Under the pieces are notes generated by a model. That model worked only from the letters and a program-made list of their open reading frames with translations. It did not search any database and was not told where the DNA came from. Both the position numbers and the translations under genes were made by a program. From Gordonia lacunae (GTDB taxonomy: Bacteria > Actinomycetota > Actinomycetes > Mycobacteriales > Mycobacteriaceae), in assembly GCF_002149015.1 (NCBI RefSeq), contig NZ_NGFO01000041.1, forward strand, positions 1-36,609: DNA of 36,609 bases, read 5' to 3'. Below are positions 5,876-13,976 of the stretch, one piece after another (within the stretch, counting starts at the first letter, position 1; each line of letters starts with the position of its first letter).

Positions 5876-7969
5876 GTGCCCGACGACGTCCAGGTGACCA
5901 GCCCCGCCACGATCCGTGTGCCGGCTGGGACGACCGCGGGCACCGCACTGCGCGAGGCCGAGTTGCCCAACAAGGGGCCGGAGGCCGTCGTCGTCGTCCG
6001 CGACGCGGGCGGCGATCTGCGCGACCTGTCGTGGGCACCCGACGCCGACACCGATGTCGAGCCGGTCGCCGCGAACACCGAGGCCGGCCGCAGCGTGATC
6101 CGGCATTCGGCCGCACACGTTCTCGCGCAAGCGGTCCAGGAGCTGTTCCCCGAGGCCAAGCTCGGCATCGGCCCGCCGATCAAGGACGGCTTCTACTACG
6201 ACTTCGACGTCGCCGAGCCCTTCACACCCGAGGACATCGCAGCCCTCGAGAAGAAGATGAAGCAGATCATCAAGTCGGGTCAGCGATTCTCGCGCCGGGT
6301 CTACGCGTCGAAGGACGAGGCCCGCGCCGAACTGGCCGGCGAGCCGTTCAAACTCGAGCTGATCGACGACAAGGGCGCCGCCGACGACGCCGAGGTCATG
6401 GAGGTCGGCGGTGGGGAACTGTCGGTCTACGACAACCTCAATCCTCGTACGGGCGAACGGATCTGGTGCGATCTGTGCCGCGGGCCGCACGTCCCGACCA
6501 CCAAGTACATCGCGGCCTTCAAGCTGACCCGCAGCTCGGCCGCGTACTGGCGCGGCGATCAGGCCAACGCCGGCCTGCAGCGCGTCTACGGCACCGCCTG
6601 GGAGTCGGCCGAGGCGCAGGACGCGTACCTGGAGATGCTCGCGGAGGCCGAGAAGCGCGACCATCGTCGTCTGGGTTCCGAGTTGGACCTGTTCAGCTTC
6701 CCCGACGAGATCGGCTCCGGACTGCCGGTGTTCCATCCCAAGGGCGGCATCATCCGCAAGGAGCTCGAGGACTACTCGCGACTGCGCCACTCGCAGGCCG
6801 GTTACGAGTTCGTCTACACCCCGCATGCGACGAAGGGCGAGCTGTTCAAGCGGTCGGGCCACCTCGACTGGTACGCCGACGGCATGTACCCGCCGATGCA
6901 GCTCGACGAGGAGGTCGACGCCGACGGCACCGTCCGCCGCCCGGCCATCGACTATTACCTCAAGCCGATGAACTGCCCGATGCACAATCTGATCTTCAAC
7001 TCGCGGGGTCGTTCCTACCGCGAGTTGCCCCTGCGGCTGTTCGAGTTCGGCACCGTCTACCGCTACGAGAAGTCCGGCGTCGTGCACGGTCTGACCCGAG
7101 CCCGCGGCTTCACCCAGGACGACGCGCACATCTACTGCACCCGCGAACAGATGGGTGACGAGGTCCGGTCGCTGCTGCAGTTCGTGCTCGATCTCCTGCG
7201 CGACTACGGTCTCGACGACTTCTACCTGGAGCTCTCGACCCGCAACCCGGACAAGTCGATCGGCTCCGACGAGTCGTGGGAAGAGGCGACCGAGGTGTTG
7301 CGCGAGGCCGCGTCGAGCTTCGGTCTCGATCTCGTCGACGATCCCGGGGGCGCGGCGTTCTACGCACCGAAGATCTCCGTGCAGGCCCGCGACGCCATCG
7401 GCCGCACGTGGCAGATGTCGACGATCCAGGTCGACCTGATGCTGCCGGACCGGTTCGAGATGGAATACACCGGTTCCGACGGCGCCAAGCACCGTCCGGT
7501 CATGATCCACCGCGCGCTGTTCGGTTCGATCGAGCGGTTCTTCGGCGTGCTCACCGAGCACTACGCGGGTGCGTTCCCGGCCTGGTTGTCCCCGGTCCAG
7601 GTGGCGGGCATCCCGGTTGCCGAGGCGTTCGCCGATCACCTGCAGGGCGTCGTCGACGATCTGTTCGCCGCCGGCGTCCGCGCCGAGGTCGACCACTCCG
7701 ACGACCGGATGCAGAAGAAGATCCGCAACCACACCACCGGCAAGGTGCCGTTCATGCTGCTGGCCGGCGAACGCGACGTCGAGGCCGGCGCGGTCAGTTT
7801 CCGCTTCCGCGACGGAACACAGGTCAACGGGGTTCCGGTGGCCGACGCGGTCTCCGTCATCGTCGAATGGGTCCGGAGCCGGCGCAACGAGTCGCCCACC
7901 AAGGAGCTGATCGAGGCCGCCCTGGGCGACGTGGAGACGGTCGTGGTGGCGGGGGCACTCGATGAGTGA
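5876..7969 (+). CDS. thrS: threonine--tRNA ligase
   Basis: The 697-residue enzyme charges tRNA-Thr with threonine in the cytoplasm. Domains in order: an N-terminal TGS domain (about 1-70); the editing domain with HSAAH (about 77-81) and the CDLCRGPHVPTT segment that clears mischarged serine; the class II catalytic core with MNCPMH (about 365), the motif 2 region YRYEKSGVVHGLTRARGF and DDAHIYC, and IHRALFGSIERF (about 544), which together supply the Cys-His-His zinc ligands that select threonine; then a C-terminal anticodon-binding domain. GTG 5876 is chosen because AGGAG lies 8 nt upstream and the TGS domain begins directly after. It heads an operon in which the next gene overlaps its stop by 8 nt. 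Confidence 0.97.
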   Translation: MPDDVQVTSPATIRVPAGTTAGTALREAELPNKGPEAVVVVRDAGGDLRDLSWAPDADTDVEPVAANTEAGRSVIRHSAAHVLAQAVQELFPEAKLGIGPPIKDGFYYDFDVAEPFTPEDIAALEKKMKQIIKSGQRFSRRVYASKDEARAELAGEPFKLELIDDKGAADDAEVMEVGGGELSVYDNLNPRTGERIWCDLCRGPHVPTTKYIAAFKLTRSSAAYWRGDQANAGLQRVYGTAWESAEAQDAYLEMLAEAEKRDHRRLGSELDLFSFPDEIGSGLPVFHPKGGIIRKELEDYSRLRHSQAGYEFVYTPHATKGELFKRSGHLDWYADGMYPPMQLDEEVDADGTVRRPAIDYYLKPMNCPMHNLIFNSRGRSYRELPLRLFEFGTVYRYEKSGVVHGLTRARGFTQDDAHIYCTREQMGDEVRSLLQFVLDLLRDYGLDDFYLELSTRNPDKSIGSDESWEEATEVLREAASSFGLDLVDDPGGAAFYAPKISVQARDAIGRTWQMSTIQVDLMLPDRFEMEYTGSDGAKHRPVMIHRALFGSIERFFGVLTEHYAGAFPAWLSPVQVAGIPVAEAFADHLQGVVDDLFAAGVRAEVDHSDDRMQKKIRNHTTGKVPFMLLAGERDVEAGAVSFRFRDGTQVNGVPVADAVSVIVEWVRSRRNESPTKELIEAALGDVETVVVAGALDE

Positions 7970-8525
7970 CGCCGCGTTCGGGGACGCGCCCGGCGAGATC
8001 CGGGACGAGGGTGTCGGCGTCGGCGACCGCCTGCAGCGGTTGTGGAGTCCGCACCGGATGACCTACATCGCCGACCCGCAGCCCGCGGAGAAGACCGGAC
8101 ACCCGTTCCTCGACATCCCGACCATGTCCGACGAGGACGGCCTCATCGTGGCGCGCGGCGAGGCCGTATACGCGGTGCTGAACCTCTATCCGTACAACCC
8201 CGGACACACCATGGTGGTGCCGTACCGGCAGGTCGCCGACCTCGAGGACCTGACCGCCACCGAATCGGCCGAGCTGATGTCGTTCACGCAGCGGATGATC
8301 CGGACCATCAAGTCGGTGTCGAATCCGAACGCCTTCAACGTGGGTCTGAACCTCGGCTACGCGGCGGGCGGTTCGCTGTCCGAGCACCTCCACCAGCACA
8401 TCGTGCCGCGGTGGATGGGCGACGCGAACTTCATCACGATCGTGGGCGAGACGAAGGTCATGCCGCAGCTGCTGCGAGACACGCGCGGACTGCTGGCCGA
8501 TGCCTGGCAACGTCTGGGTGACTGA
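7962..8525 (+). CDS. HIT-family Ap4A phosphorylase
   Basis: 187 residues with the histidine-triad signature EHLHQHIVPRW near residue 143, where the middle His is the nucleophile. The position directly after thrS and before pgsA matches Rv2613c, characterised as a diadenosine tetraphosphate phosphorylase. By analogy it splits Ap4A with phosphate into ATP and ADP. This is a sensible neighbour for an aminoacyl-tRNA synthetase, because synthetases make Ap4A as a by-product. It overlaps thrS by 8 nt, implying coupled translation. The nucleotidyl-binding segment LNLYPYNPGHTMVVPYR is also clear. Specificity rests on synteny. Confidence 0.88.
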   Translation: MSDAAFGDAPGEIRDEGVGVGDRLQRLWSPHRMTYIADPQPAEKTGHPFLDIPTMSDEDGLIVARGEAVYAVLNLYPYNPGHTMVVPYRQVADLEDLTATESAELMSFTQRMIRTIKSVSNPNAFNVGLNLGYAAGGSLSEHLHQHIVPRWMGDANFITIVGETKVMPQLLRDTRGLLADAWQRLGD

Positions 8526-8563
8526 CGTCCGCGGCGTGCGATCAGATGAGGCGAGGTCAGACG

Positions 8564-8629
8564 ATGAGTGACCGGGAAGCGTCGGGGCGCGACGCGCCGC
8601 GAGATGGGGGAGGAACTCGGCGATGCTGA
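8564..8629 (+). CDS. possible 21-residue leader ORF overlapping the pgsA start
   Basis: ATG 8564, with GAGGTC upstream, encodes MSDREASGRDAPRDGGGTRR plus C. It ends at TGA 8627-8629, just inside the pgsA start (ATG 8623), and spans the pgsA Shine-Dalgarno. It could couple or tune pgsA translation. It may equally be chance. Confidence 0.2.
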   Translation: MSDREASGRDAPRDGGGTRRC

Positions 8630-9324
8630 GCATTCTGGGTCGGGCGTCGGTCTCGAAGGTGACCCTCCCGATGGGTCGGGCGCTCCTGCGGACCGGGCTG
8701 ACGCCGGACTCGGTGACGGTGATCGGCACGCTGGCCGGTGTCGCAGCCGCACTCACCCTGTTCCCGATGGGCCACCTGTTCTGGGGCACGCTGGTCATCT
8801 GGCTGTTCGTGATGTTCGACATGCTCGACGGTGCGATGGCCCGTGCGCGGGGCGGGGGTACGCGCTTCGGTGCGGTCCTGGACGCGACCTGTGACCGGGT
8901 CGCCGACGGCGCCATCTTCGCGGGCCTGGCGTGGTGGTGCGCGGTCACCGAACCACATCATCTCCTGCTCGTCGCGACCCTGATCTGTCTGGTGACCTCG
9001 CAGGTGATCTCCTACGCCAAGGCCCGGGCGGAGGCGAGCGGTCTCTACGGCGACGGCGGTCTCATCGAGCGGCCGGATCGCCTCATCATCGTGCTCGTCG
9101 GAACCGGGCTCACCGGCCTCGGATTGTGGTGGGCCGTGCACGTGGCGATGTGGCTGCTCGCGGTCGCCAGCGTCATCACCGTCGGACAGCGGATGTGGTC
9201 GATCGCCCAGTCGCCGGGCGCGCGGGACCTCATCCCCCTCAAACCGGAACCCGAGGACACCGAAGCCGGGAACGGCCCGGCGACCGGCTCGGACGGGCCG
9301 ACGCCACCCTCGGGGCAACGATGA
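8623..9324 (+). CDS. pgsA: phosphatidylinositol phosphate synthase (CDP-alcohol phosphotransferase)
   Basis: 233 residues, six membrane helices. The family signature is complete: D66-x2-DG(69-70)-x2-AR(73-74)-x8-G83-x3-D87-x3-D91, in which the four Asp residues bind two divalent metals and the last acts as base. The enzyme joins CDP-diacylglycerol and inositol-1-phosphate, the first step to phosphatidylinositol and PIMs. The soluble C-terminal tail is rich in Pro and Glu. GGAGGA lies about 8 nt before ATG 8623. Synteny matches mycobacterial pgsA1 (Rv2612c). The next gene overlaps the stop as ATGA, so pgsA, the acyltransferase and pimA are likely co-translated. Confidence 0.94.
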   Translation: MLSILGRASVSKVTLPMGRALLRTGLTPDSVTVIGTLAGVAAALTLFPMGHLFWGTLVIWLFVMFDMLDGAMARARGGGTRFGAVLDATCDRVADGAIFAGLAWWCAVTEPHHLLLVATLICLVTSQVISYAKARAEASGLYGDGGLIERPDRLIIVLVGTGLTGLGLWWAVHVAMWLLAVASVITVGQRMWSIAQSPGARDLIPLKPEPEDTEAGNGPATGSDGPTPPSGQR

Positions 9325-10244
9325 CCGACCTCGGCGCGCTGGCGGCCGACCTCGGGTACCGGGCGGGATGGGCCGCCGTCCGGTGGGCGCCGGAACGGGC
9401 GGCGCGGGCCGTGTTCGACCGTGTGGGGAACGTCGCCGGGCGCCGGTCCGGCGGTCCGGACCAGTTGCGGCGCAATCTCGCCCGTGTCCTCGGCGTCGAA
9501 CCCGCGCAGGTGCCCGACGACCTCCTCGCCGACGCGATGCGGTCGTACGCACGCTACTGGTGTGAGGCCTTTCGGTTGCCGGCGCAGGATCGCGCGACGG
9601 TGGCGCAGACCGCGGTGCTCCCCGACGCGGACCGGGCTCGCCTGGATGCCGCGCTGGCCCCCGGCAAGGGCGTGATCCTGGCCCTGCCGCACACCGGCAA
9701 CTGGGACATGGCCGGAGTCTGGCTGGTCCAGCACTACGGCCGATTCGCGACCGTCGCCGAGCGACTCAAGCCGGAGACGCTGTTCGAGCGGTTCGTGGCC
9801 TACCGGGAGTCGCTCGGCTTCGAGATCTTCCCGCTCAGTGGCGGCGAGCAGCCGCCCTTCGGACTACTGGCCGACCGGTTGCGCGCCGGGGGCATCGTGT
9901 GCCTGCTCGGGGAGCGGGACATCGCCCGGCACGGGGTGCCGGTGACCTTCTTCGGCGAACGAACCCGCATGCCGGCCGGGTCGGCGCGGCTGGCGATCGA
10001 GACCGGCGCGGCGCTGTTGCCGGCCCATCACTGGTTCGAGGAGGCGCCGTACTCCCGCATGAGCCTCGGCGAACCGATCGACGTCTCCGATGGCATCGAA
10101 TCCGCCACGCAGGCGCTCGCCGACGCCTTCGCGGTCAACATCGCCGCGCATCCGGCGGATTGGCACATGCTGCAGCCGCTCTGGGAGGCGGACTGGACCG
10201 ATCGGCAACGCAGTCGCGTGGAACGGGACGGGCCGCCGCGATGA
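9321..10244 (+). CDS. patA: phosphatidylinositol mannoside acyltransferase
   Basis: 307 residues, LPLAT/HtrB-like acyltransferase. It contains LPHTGNWD, with the catalytic-type His at 124 and Asp at 129, and GERD with Glu 198. These are two residues from the H126 and E200 reported for mycobacterial PatA. It should transfer palmitate to the 6-position of the first mannose of PIM1 or PIM2 at the inner face of the membrane. The gene overlaps pgsA by 4 nt and is followed 46 bp later by pimA, the enzyme that makes its substrate. Synteny matches Rv2611c. Confidence 0.92.
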   Translation: MTDLGALAADLGYRAGWAAVRWAPERAARAVFDRVGNVAGRRSGGPDQLRRNLARVLGVEPAQVPDDLLADAMRSYARYWCEAFRLPAQDRATVAQTAVLPDADRARLDAALAPGKGVILALPHTGNWDMAGVWLVQHYGRFATVAERLKPETLFERFVAYRESLGFEIFPLSGGEQPPFGLLADRLRAGGIVCLLGERDIARHGVPVTFFGERTRMPAGSARLAIETGAALLPAHHWFEEAPYSRMSLGEPIDVSDGIESATQALADAFAVNIAAHPADWHMLQPLWEADWTDRQRSRVERDGPPR

Positions 10245-10290
10245 CCGGCCCGCACCATCAGGACTCGGAAACGACGACCAGGGGAGTGCC

Positions 10291-11415
10291 ATGCGTATCG
10301 GGATGATCTGCCCCTACTCCTTCGATGTGCCCGGCGGGGTCCAGGCCCACGTCACCGAACTCGCCGACGTCTTCCTCGACCGCGGTCACGAGGTGAGTGT
10401 GCTCGCCCCGGCCGCCCGCGACACCGACCTGCCGGAGTACGTCGTCCGGGCGGGGCCGGCGCTGGCCATCCCGTACAACGGGTCGGTCTCCCGGGTGAAC
10501 TTCAGTCCCAAGGGCTACCTGCGACTCCGACGCTGGGTCGCCGAGAACGGCTTCGACGTCCTGCACGTCCACGAACCGAATTCACCGAGCATCTCGATGC
10601 TGTCGCTCATGGTGGCGTCCGGCCCGATCGTCACGACATTTCACACCGCCACCTCGAAGTCGTTGTGGCTGAGCGTTTTCCAGGGAATCCTGCGGCCTTA
10701 TCACGAGCGCATCGCGGGCAAGATCGCCGTCTCCGAACTCGCGCGCCGGTGGCAGATGGAATCGCTCGGCTCGGACGCCGTCGAGATCCCGAACGGCATC
10801 AACGTCGCGTCCTTCGCCGACGCGGAGCCGCTCGAGGGTTATCCGCATCCCGGTGGGACGATCCTGTTCCTCGGCCGCTTCGACGAGCCGCGCAAGGGCA
10901 TCGACGTGCTGATGCGCGCGCTGCCCGCGGTCGTGGAGAAGTTCCCCTACGTGCGGGTCCTGGTCGTCGGCGGCGGCAACCAGGCGGCGTTGCGCCGTCG
11001 GGCGGGCGCGCTCGCCGAGCACCTCGTGTTCCTCGGGCAGGTCGACGACGCGACCAAGGCGCGAGCACTGGCCTCCGCCGACGTCTACTGCGCACCCAAC
11101 CTCGGCGGCGAGAGCTTCGGCATCGTCCTGGTCGAGGCGATGGCGGCCGGCGCGGCGGTGATCGCCAGCTCGTTGAACGCCTTCCGCCGGGTCCTCGACG
11201 ACGGCCGGGCGGGTCGGCTGGTCGAGACGGGTTCCCCCGAACAACTCGCCGCCGGTCTCGTCGAGCTGCTCACCGATCCGGACGCGCGCGCGGATCTCGT
11301 CGCCGCCGGCCGGGTGCGCGCCGACAGATACGACTGGTCGCGGGTCGCCGACCAGATCCTCCGGGTCTACGACACCGTCACCGTGGGAGCCGGCCCGGTG
11401 GTGGTGTCGGACTGA
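10291..11415 (+). CDS. pimA: phosphatidyl-myo-inositol alpha-mannosyltransferase
   Basis: 374 residues, GT-B fold, family GT4. It moves mannose from GDP-mannose to the 2-position of the inositol of phosphatidylinositol, which commits it to PIM synthesis at the cytoplasmic face. With this start the known PimA active-site residues fall at their reported numbers: His118 (FHTAT), Arg196 and Lys202 (GRFDEPRKG) and Glu274 (GGESFG). GGVQAH near residue 15-20 is the acceptor/GDP loop. GGGGAG lies 4 nt before ATG 10291. The next gene overlaps its stop by one base (TGATG). Confidence 0.96.
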   Translation: MRIGMICPYSFDVPGGVQAHVTELADVFLDRGHEVSVLAPAARDTDLPEYVVRAGPALAIPYNGSVSRVNFSPKGYLRLRRWVAENGFDVLHVHEPNSPSISMLSLMVASGPIVTTFHTATSKSLWLSVFQGILRPYHERIAGKIAVSELARRWQMESLGSDAVEIPNGINVASFADAEPLEGYPHPGGTILFLGRFDEPRKGIDVLMRALPAVVEKFPYVRVLVVGGGNQAALRRRAGALAEHLVFLGQVDDATKARALASADVYCAPNLGGESFGIVLVEAMAAGAAVIASSLNAFRRVLDDGRAGRLVETGSPEQLAAGLVELLTDPDARADLVAAGRVRADRYDWSRVADQILRVYDTVTVGAGPVVVSD

Positions 11416-11960
11416 TGGCCACCTGGATCGTGCTCGGCGTGGTGGCCGTGCTGCTCGTGATGGGCTGGGCCTACCACACGGCGAACCGGCTCGACCGCCT
11501 CAACGTGCGGGTCGATCTCGCCCGTCAGGCGCTCGAGTCGAGTCTCGACCGCCGTGCGGTCGTCGTCCGTGCCGTGGCCGCCGAGATGATCGCGGGCGAC
11601 GGTGGCGCGGGGTACCGCAAGTCCGTCGACGACGACGTCGCCGCGCAGGCGCGGGAGCTGGCGCTGCTGGCCGACCGGGCCGAACGTGCCGCGCCGTCGG
11701 CGCGTGAGGACGCCGAGAACGCGGTGTCGGCCGCACTGGCGCGGACCGACCCGAACCGCCGGTCCGCGGCTCTGGTCGTCGAACTCGCCGATGCCGAGAC
11801 ACGGGTGATGATGGCACGTCGGTTCTACAACGACGCCGTCCGCGACACCCGGGCGCTCGCGCAGCGGCGGCCCGTCCGGTGGCTGCGGCTCGGCGGGCAT
11901 GCGACGCCCCCGGAGTACTTCGAGATCATCGAGCGCGTCACCCCAGGCCAGGCGGACTGA
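11415..11960 (+). CDS. membrane-anchored coiled-coil protein, LemA-like / Rv2609c N-terminal-like
   Basis: 181 residues. It has one N-terminal membrane segment (WIVLGVVAVLLVMGWAY) followed by a helical soluble part. NRLDRLNVRVDLARQALESS (about 24-43) and RSAALVVELADAETRVMMAR, FYNDAVRDTR recall LemA-type helices. Its place after pimA corresponds to Rv2609c, but that protein continues into a Nudix hydrolase domain that is absent here. Start and pimA stop share one base, so translation is coupled. Function is unknown; a scaffold near PIM synthesis at the membrane is only a guess. Confidence 0.75.
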   Translation: MATWIVLGVVAVLLVMGWAYHTANRLDRLNVRVDLARQALESSLDRRAVVVRAVAAEMIAGDGGAGYRKSVDDDVAAQARELALLADRAERAAPSAREDAENAVSAALARTDPNRRSAALVVELADAETRVMMARRFYNDAVRDTRALAQRRPVRWLRLGGHATPPEYFEIIERVTPGQAD

Positions 11961-12055
11961 CCCTCGTCGGGGGCGATCGGCCCCTCACCTAGACTGGTGG
12001 GCGTACCGCCGCCGCGATCGCGGCTGGTCGAGACTGCGACACGAGGAGATCTTCA

Positions 12056-12967
12056 GTGAGTCACAACGGCGCGACCGTTCCCGAGGTCGGCCAGGGCACG
12101 GCCCGGGTCAAGCGCGGGATGGCAGAGATGCTCAAGGGCGGCGTGATCATGGACGTCGTGACCCCCGAGCAGGCGAAGATCGCCGAGGACGCCGGTGCCG
12201 TCGCGGTCATGGCCCTCGAGCGGGTGCCCGCCGACATCCGTGCCCAGGGCGGGGTGTCGCGGATGAGTGATCCGGACATGATCGACGGCATCATCGCCGC
12301 CGTGTCGATCCCGGTGATGGCCAAGGCCCGCATCGGTCATTTCGTCGAGGCGCAGGTCCTGCAGAGCCTGGGTGTGGACTACGTCGACGAGTCCGAGGTC
12401 CTGACCCCGGCCGATTACAGCAACCACATCGACAAATGGGCGTTCACCGTGCCGTTCGTGTGCGGTGCGACCAATCTCGGTGAGGCCCTGCGCCGCATCA
12501 CCGAGGGCGCGGCGATGATCCGTTCGAAGGGCGAGGCGGGCACCGGCGACGTGTCCAACGCGACCACGCACATGCGCAAGATCCGCGACGAGATCCGTCG
12601 GCTGACGTCGCTGCCGAAGGACGAGCTGTACGTCGCGGCGAAGGAATTGCAGGCACCGTACGATCTCGTGGTCGAGGTGGCCGAAGCCGGCAAGCTGCCG
12701 GTCACGCTGTTCACCGCCGGTGGCATCGCCACCCCGGCCGACGCCGCGATGATGATGCAGCTCGGCGCCGAAGGCGTGTTCGTGGGATCGGGGATCTTCA
12801 AGTCGGGCAACCCGGCACAGCGCGCCGCGGCGATCGTGCAGGCCACCACCTTCCACGACGACCCGGACGTGCTGGCGAAGGTCTCGCGCGGCCTGGGTGA
12901 GGCGATGGTCGGCATCAACGTCGACGACATCCCGCAGCCGCACCGCCTCGCCGAGCGCGGCTGGTGA
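12056..12967 (+). CDS. pdxS: pyridoxal 5'-phosphate synthase, synthase subunit
   Basis: 303 residues, (beta/alpha)8 barrel. With ammonia from PdxT it builds pyridoxal 5'-phosphate from ribose 5-phosphate and glyceraldehyde 3-phosphate. The two catalytic lysines are visible: Lys90 in PVMAKARIGH and Lys158 in RSKGEAGTG, with Asp33 in GVIMDVV. GTG 12056 follows GAGGAG and gives the usual family length. A -10-like TAGACT lies at 11990-11995. Its partner pdxT lies 3.3 kb downstream, separated by a three-gene insert and tesB rather than by tesB alone. Confidence 0.97.
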   Translation: MSHNGATVPEVGQGTARVKRGMAEMLKGGVIMDVVTPEQAKIAEDAGAVAVMALERVPADIRAQGGVSRMSDPDMIDGIIAAVSIPVMAKARIGHFVEAQVLQSLGVDYVDESEVLTPADYSNHIDKWAFTVPFVCGATNLGEALRRITEGAAMIRSKGEAGTGDVSNATTHMRKIRDEIRRLTSLPKDELYVAAKELQAPYDLVVEVAEAGKLPVTLFTAGGIATPADAAMMMQLGAEGVFVGSGIFKSGNPAQRAAAIVQATTFHDDPDVLAKVSRGLGEAMVGINVDDIPQPHRLAERGW

Positions 12968-12986
12968 CCGGTTCGACCGAATCGAA

Positions 12987-13005
12987 GGTGGTCAGAAGGG
13001 CCACC
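12987..13005 (+). terminator. weak hairpin after pdxS
   Basis: GGTGGTC and GGCCACC pair over 7 bp (one T-G wobble) around AGAAG, 20 bp past the pdxS stop. There is no T tract. It may mark the end of the pdxS transcript before the inserted signalling genes. Confidence 0.3.
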
Positions 13006-13083
13006 ATCCGCCGCGGCGCCCCCGCCCAACACGCCGGAGACCGAACAGTCGACAGGCGTAGCGGGTCAGGGGCTCCGCGGCGG

Positions 13084-13089
13084 TAGTAT
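13084..13089 (+). promoter_or_regulatory. -10 box for the PP2C gene, near-leaderless
   Basis: TAGTAT matches TATAAT at four of six positions and lies 9 bp before ATG 13099, so the leader would be only about 3 nt. No Shine-Dalgarno sequence is present. It gives the inserted gene set its own promoter, separate from pdxS. Confidence 0.45.
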
Positions 13090-13098
13090 CTGCTGATC

Positions 13099-13965
13099 AT
13101 GGATGCGGCGACGATCGTTCGAGACGCCTCGGTCTCGGGCACACACATCGTGGGTGAATTGCGGCTCGAGTGGTCTGCCGCGTGCAACGTGGGACGGGTC
13201 CGGGAGACCAACGAGGACGCAGCTCTCGCGCTGCCGGGGATGTACCTGCTCGCCGACGGCATGGGTGGACACGACAGCGGTGAACTGGCCAGCGAGGCAG
13301 CACTTCTCACGCTGTCGGAGGCCACGAGCGCGGGGGAGCTCAAGGCGACCCAACTCCAACTCGACGATCTGCTGCTCGCCGCGCAGCGCCGGATCGGGGA
13401 GATCGACACCGAAACCGATCGTCGGGCCGGTACCACCGCGACCGGCATCGTGCTCGTCACCCACGAGCAGAGCCCCCACTGGCTGGTGCTCAACATCGGT
13501 GACTCGCGGACCTACCGTTTCCAGAACGGGTCGCTCAACCAGCTCACCACCGACCACTCCCAGGTCCAGGAGTTCATCGACGCCGGCTTCCTGACCCCGG
13601 AACAGGCCCGAACCGACCCGCGCCGCAACGTGATCACCCGTGCGCTGGGGGCGGGCATGGTCGACCCGGTGGCCGACTACTCGAGCACGCCGGCCTTCCC
13701 GGGGGACGTGCTGCTGCTGTGCACCGACGGCCTGACCGGGGAACTCCCCGACGAGGAGATCGGTGACATCCTGCGCAACGCCGCGGATTCCCAGCAGGCG
13801 GCCGAGCGGCTCGTCGACGCCGCACTGGCGCTCGGCGCGCACGACAACGTCACCGTGATCGTCGTGACCGTCCACGAGTCGGTACCGACCCTGACGATGC
13901 CCGCGCTCGACGGTTCGGCGCAGGGAGAGGCCGCCGGACAGGCTCCGGCCCCCGACCCGAGCTGA
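13099..13965 (+). CDS. PP2C-family (PPM) serine/threonine protein phosphatase
   Basis: 288 residues, soluble; a single PPM domain covers almost the whole protein. The metal-binding and catalytic motifs are intact: VRETNEDA (Asp40), LADGMGGH (Asp53-Gly54), NIGDSRTYR (132-140), CTDGLTGELPDEEI (Asp210) and AHDNVTVIVV (Asp249-Asn250). It should remove phosphate from Ser/Thr residues using two Mn or Mg ions. There is no membrane segment, unlike mycobacterial PstP, so it is a cytoplasmic phosphatase. It is followed 11 nt later by the FHA-like gene, and both are probably one transcript. No Ser/Thr kinase lies in the window, so the opposing kinase must be elsewhere. Confidence 0.92.
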   Translation: MDAATIVRDASVSGTHIVGELRLEWSAACNVGRVRETNEDAALALPGMYLLADGMGGHDSGELASEAALLTLSEATSAGELKATQLQLDDLLLAAQRRIGEIDTETDRRAGTTATGIVLVTHEQSPHWLVLNIGDSRTYRFQNGSLNQLTTDHSQVQEFIDAGFLTPEQARTDPRRNVITRALGAGMVDPVADYSSTPAFPGDVLLLCTDGLTGELPDEEIGDILRNAADSQQAAERLVDAALALGAHDNVTVIVVTVHESVPTLTMPALDGSAQGEAAGQAPAPDPS

Positions 13966-13976
13966 TCGGAGAGCTG

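Noticed and set aside
5501..7732. 743-codon minus-strand open frame opposite thrS
   Set aside because: It is the mirror of strongly coding thrS. Its translation is Arg/Gly/Val-rich with no domain, and such antisense frames are routine at this GC content.
12970..12986. TTCGA-CCGAA-TCGAA dyad after pdxS as a second LexA box
   Set aside because: The arms do not match the TCGAAC-N4-GTTCGA spacing. It is a chance dyad in GC-rich sequence.
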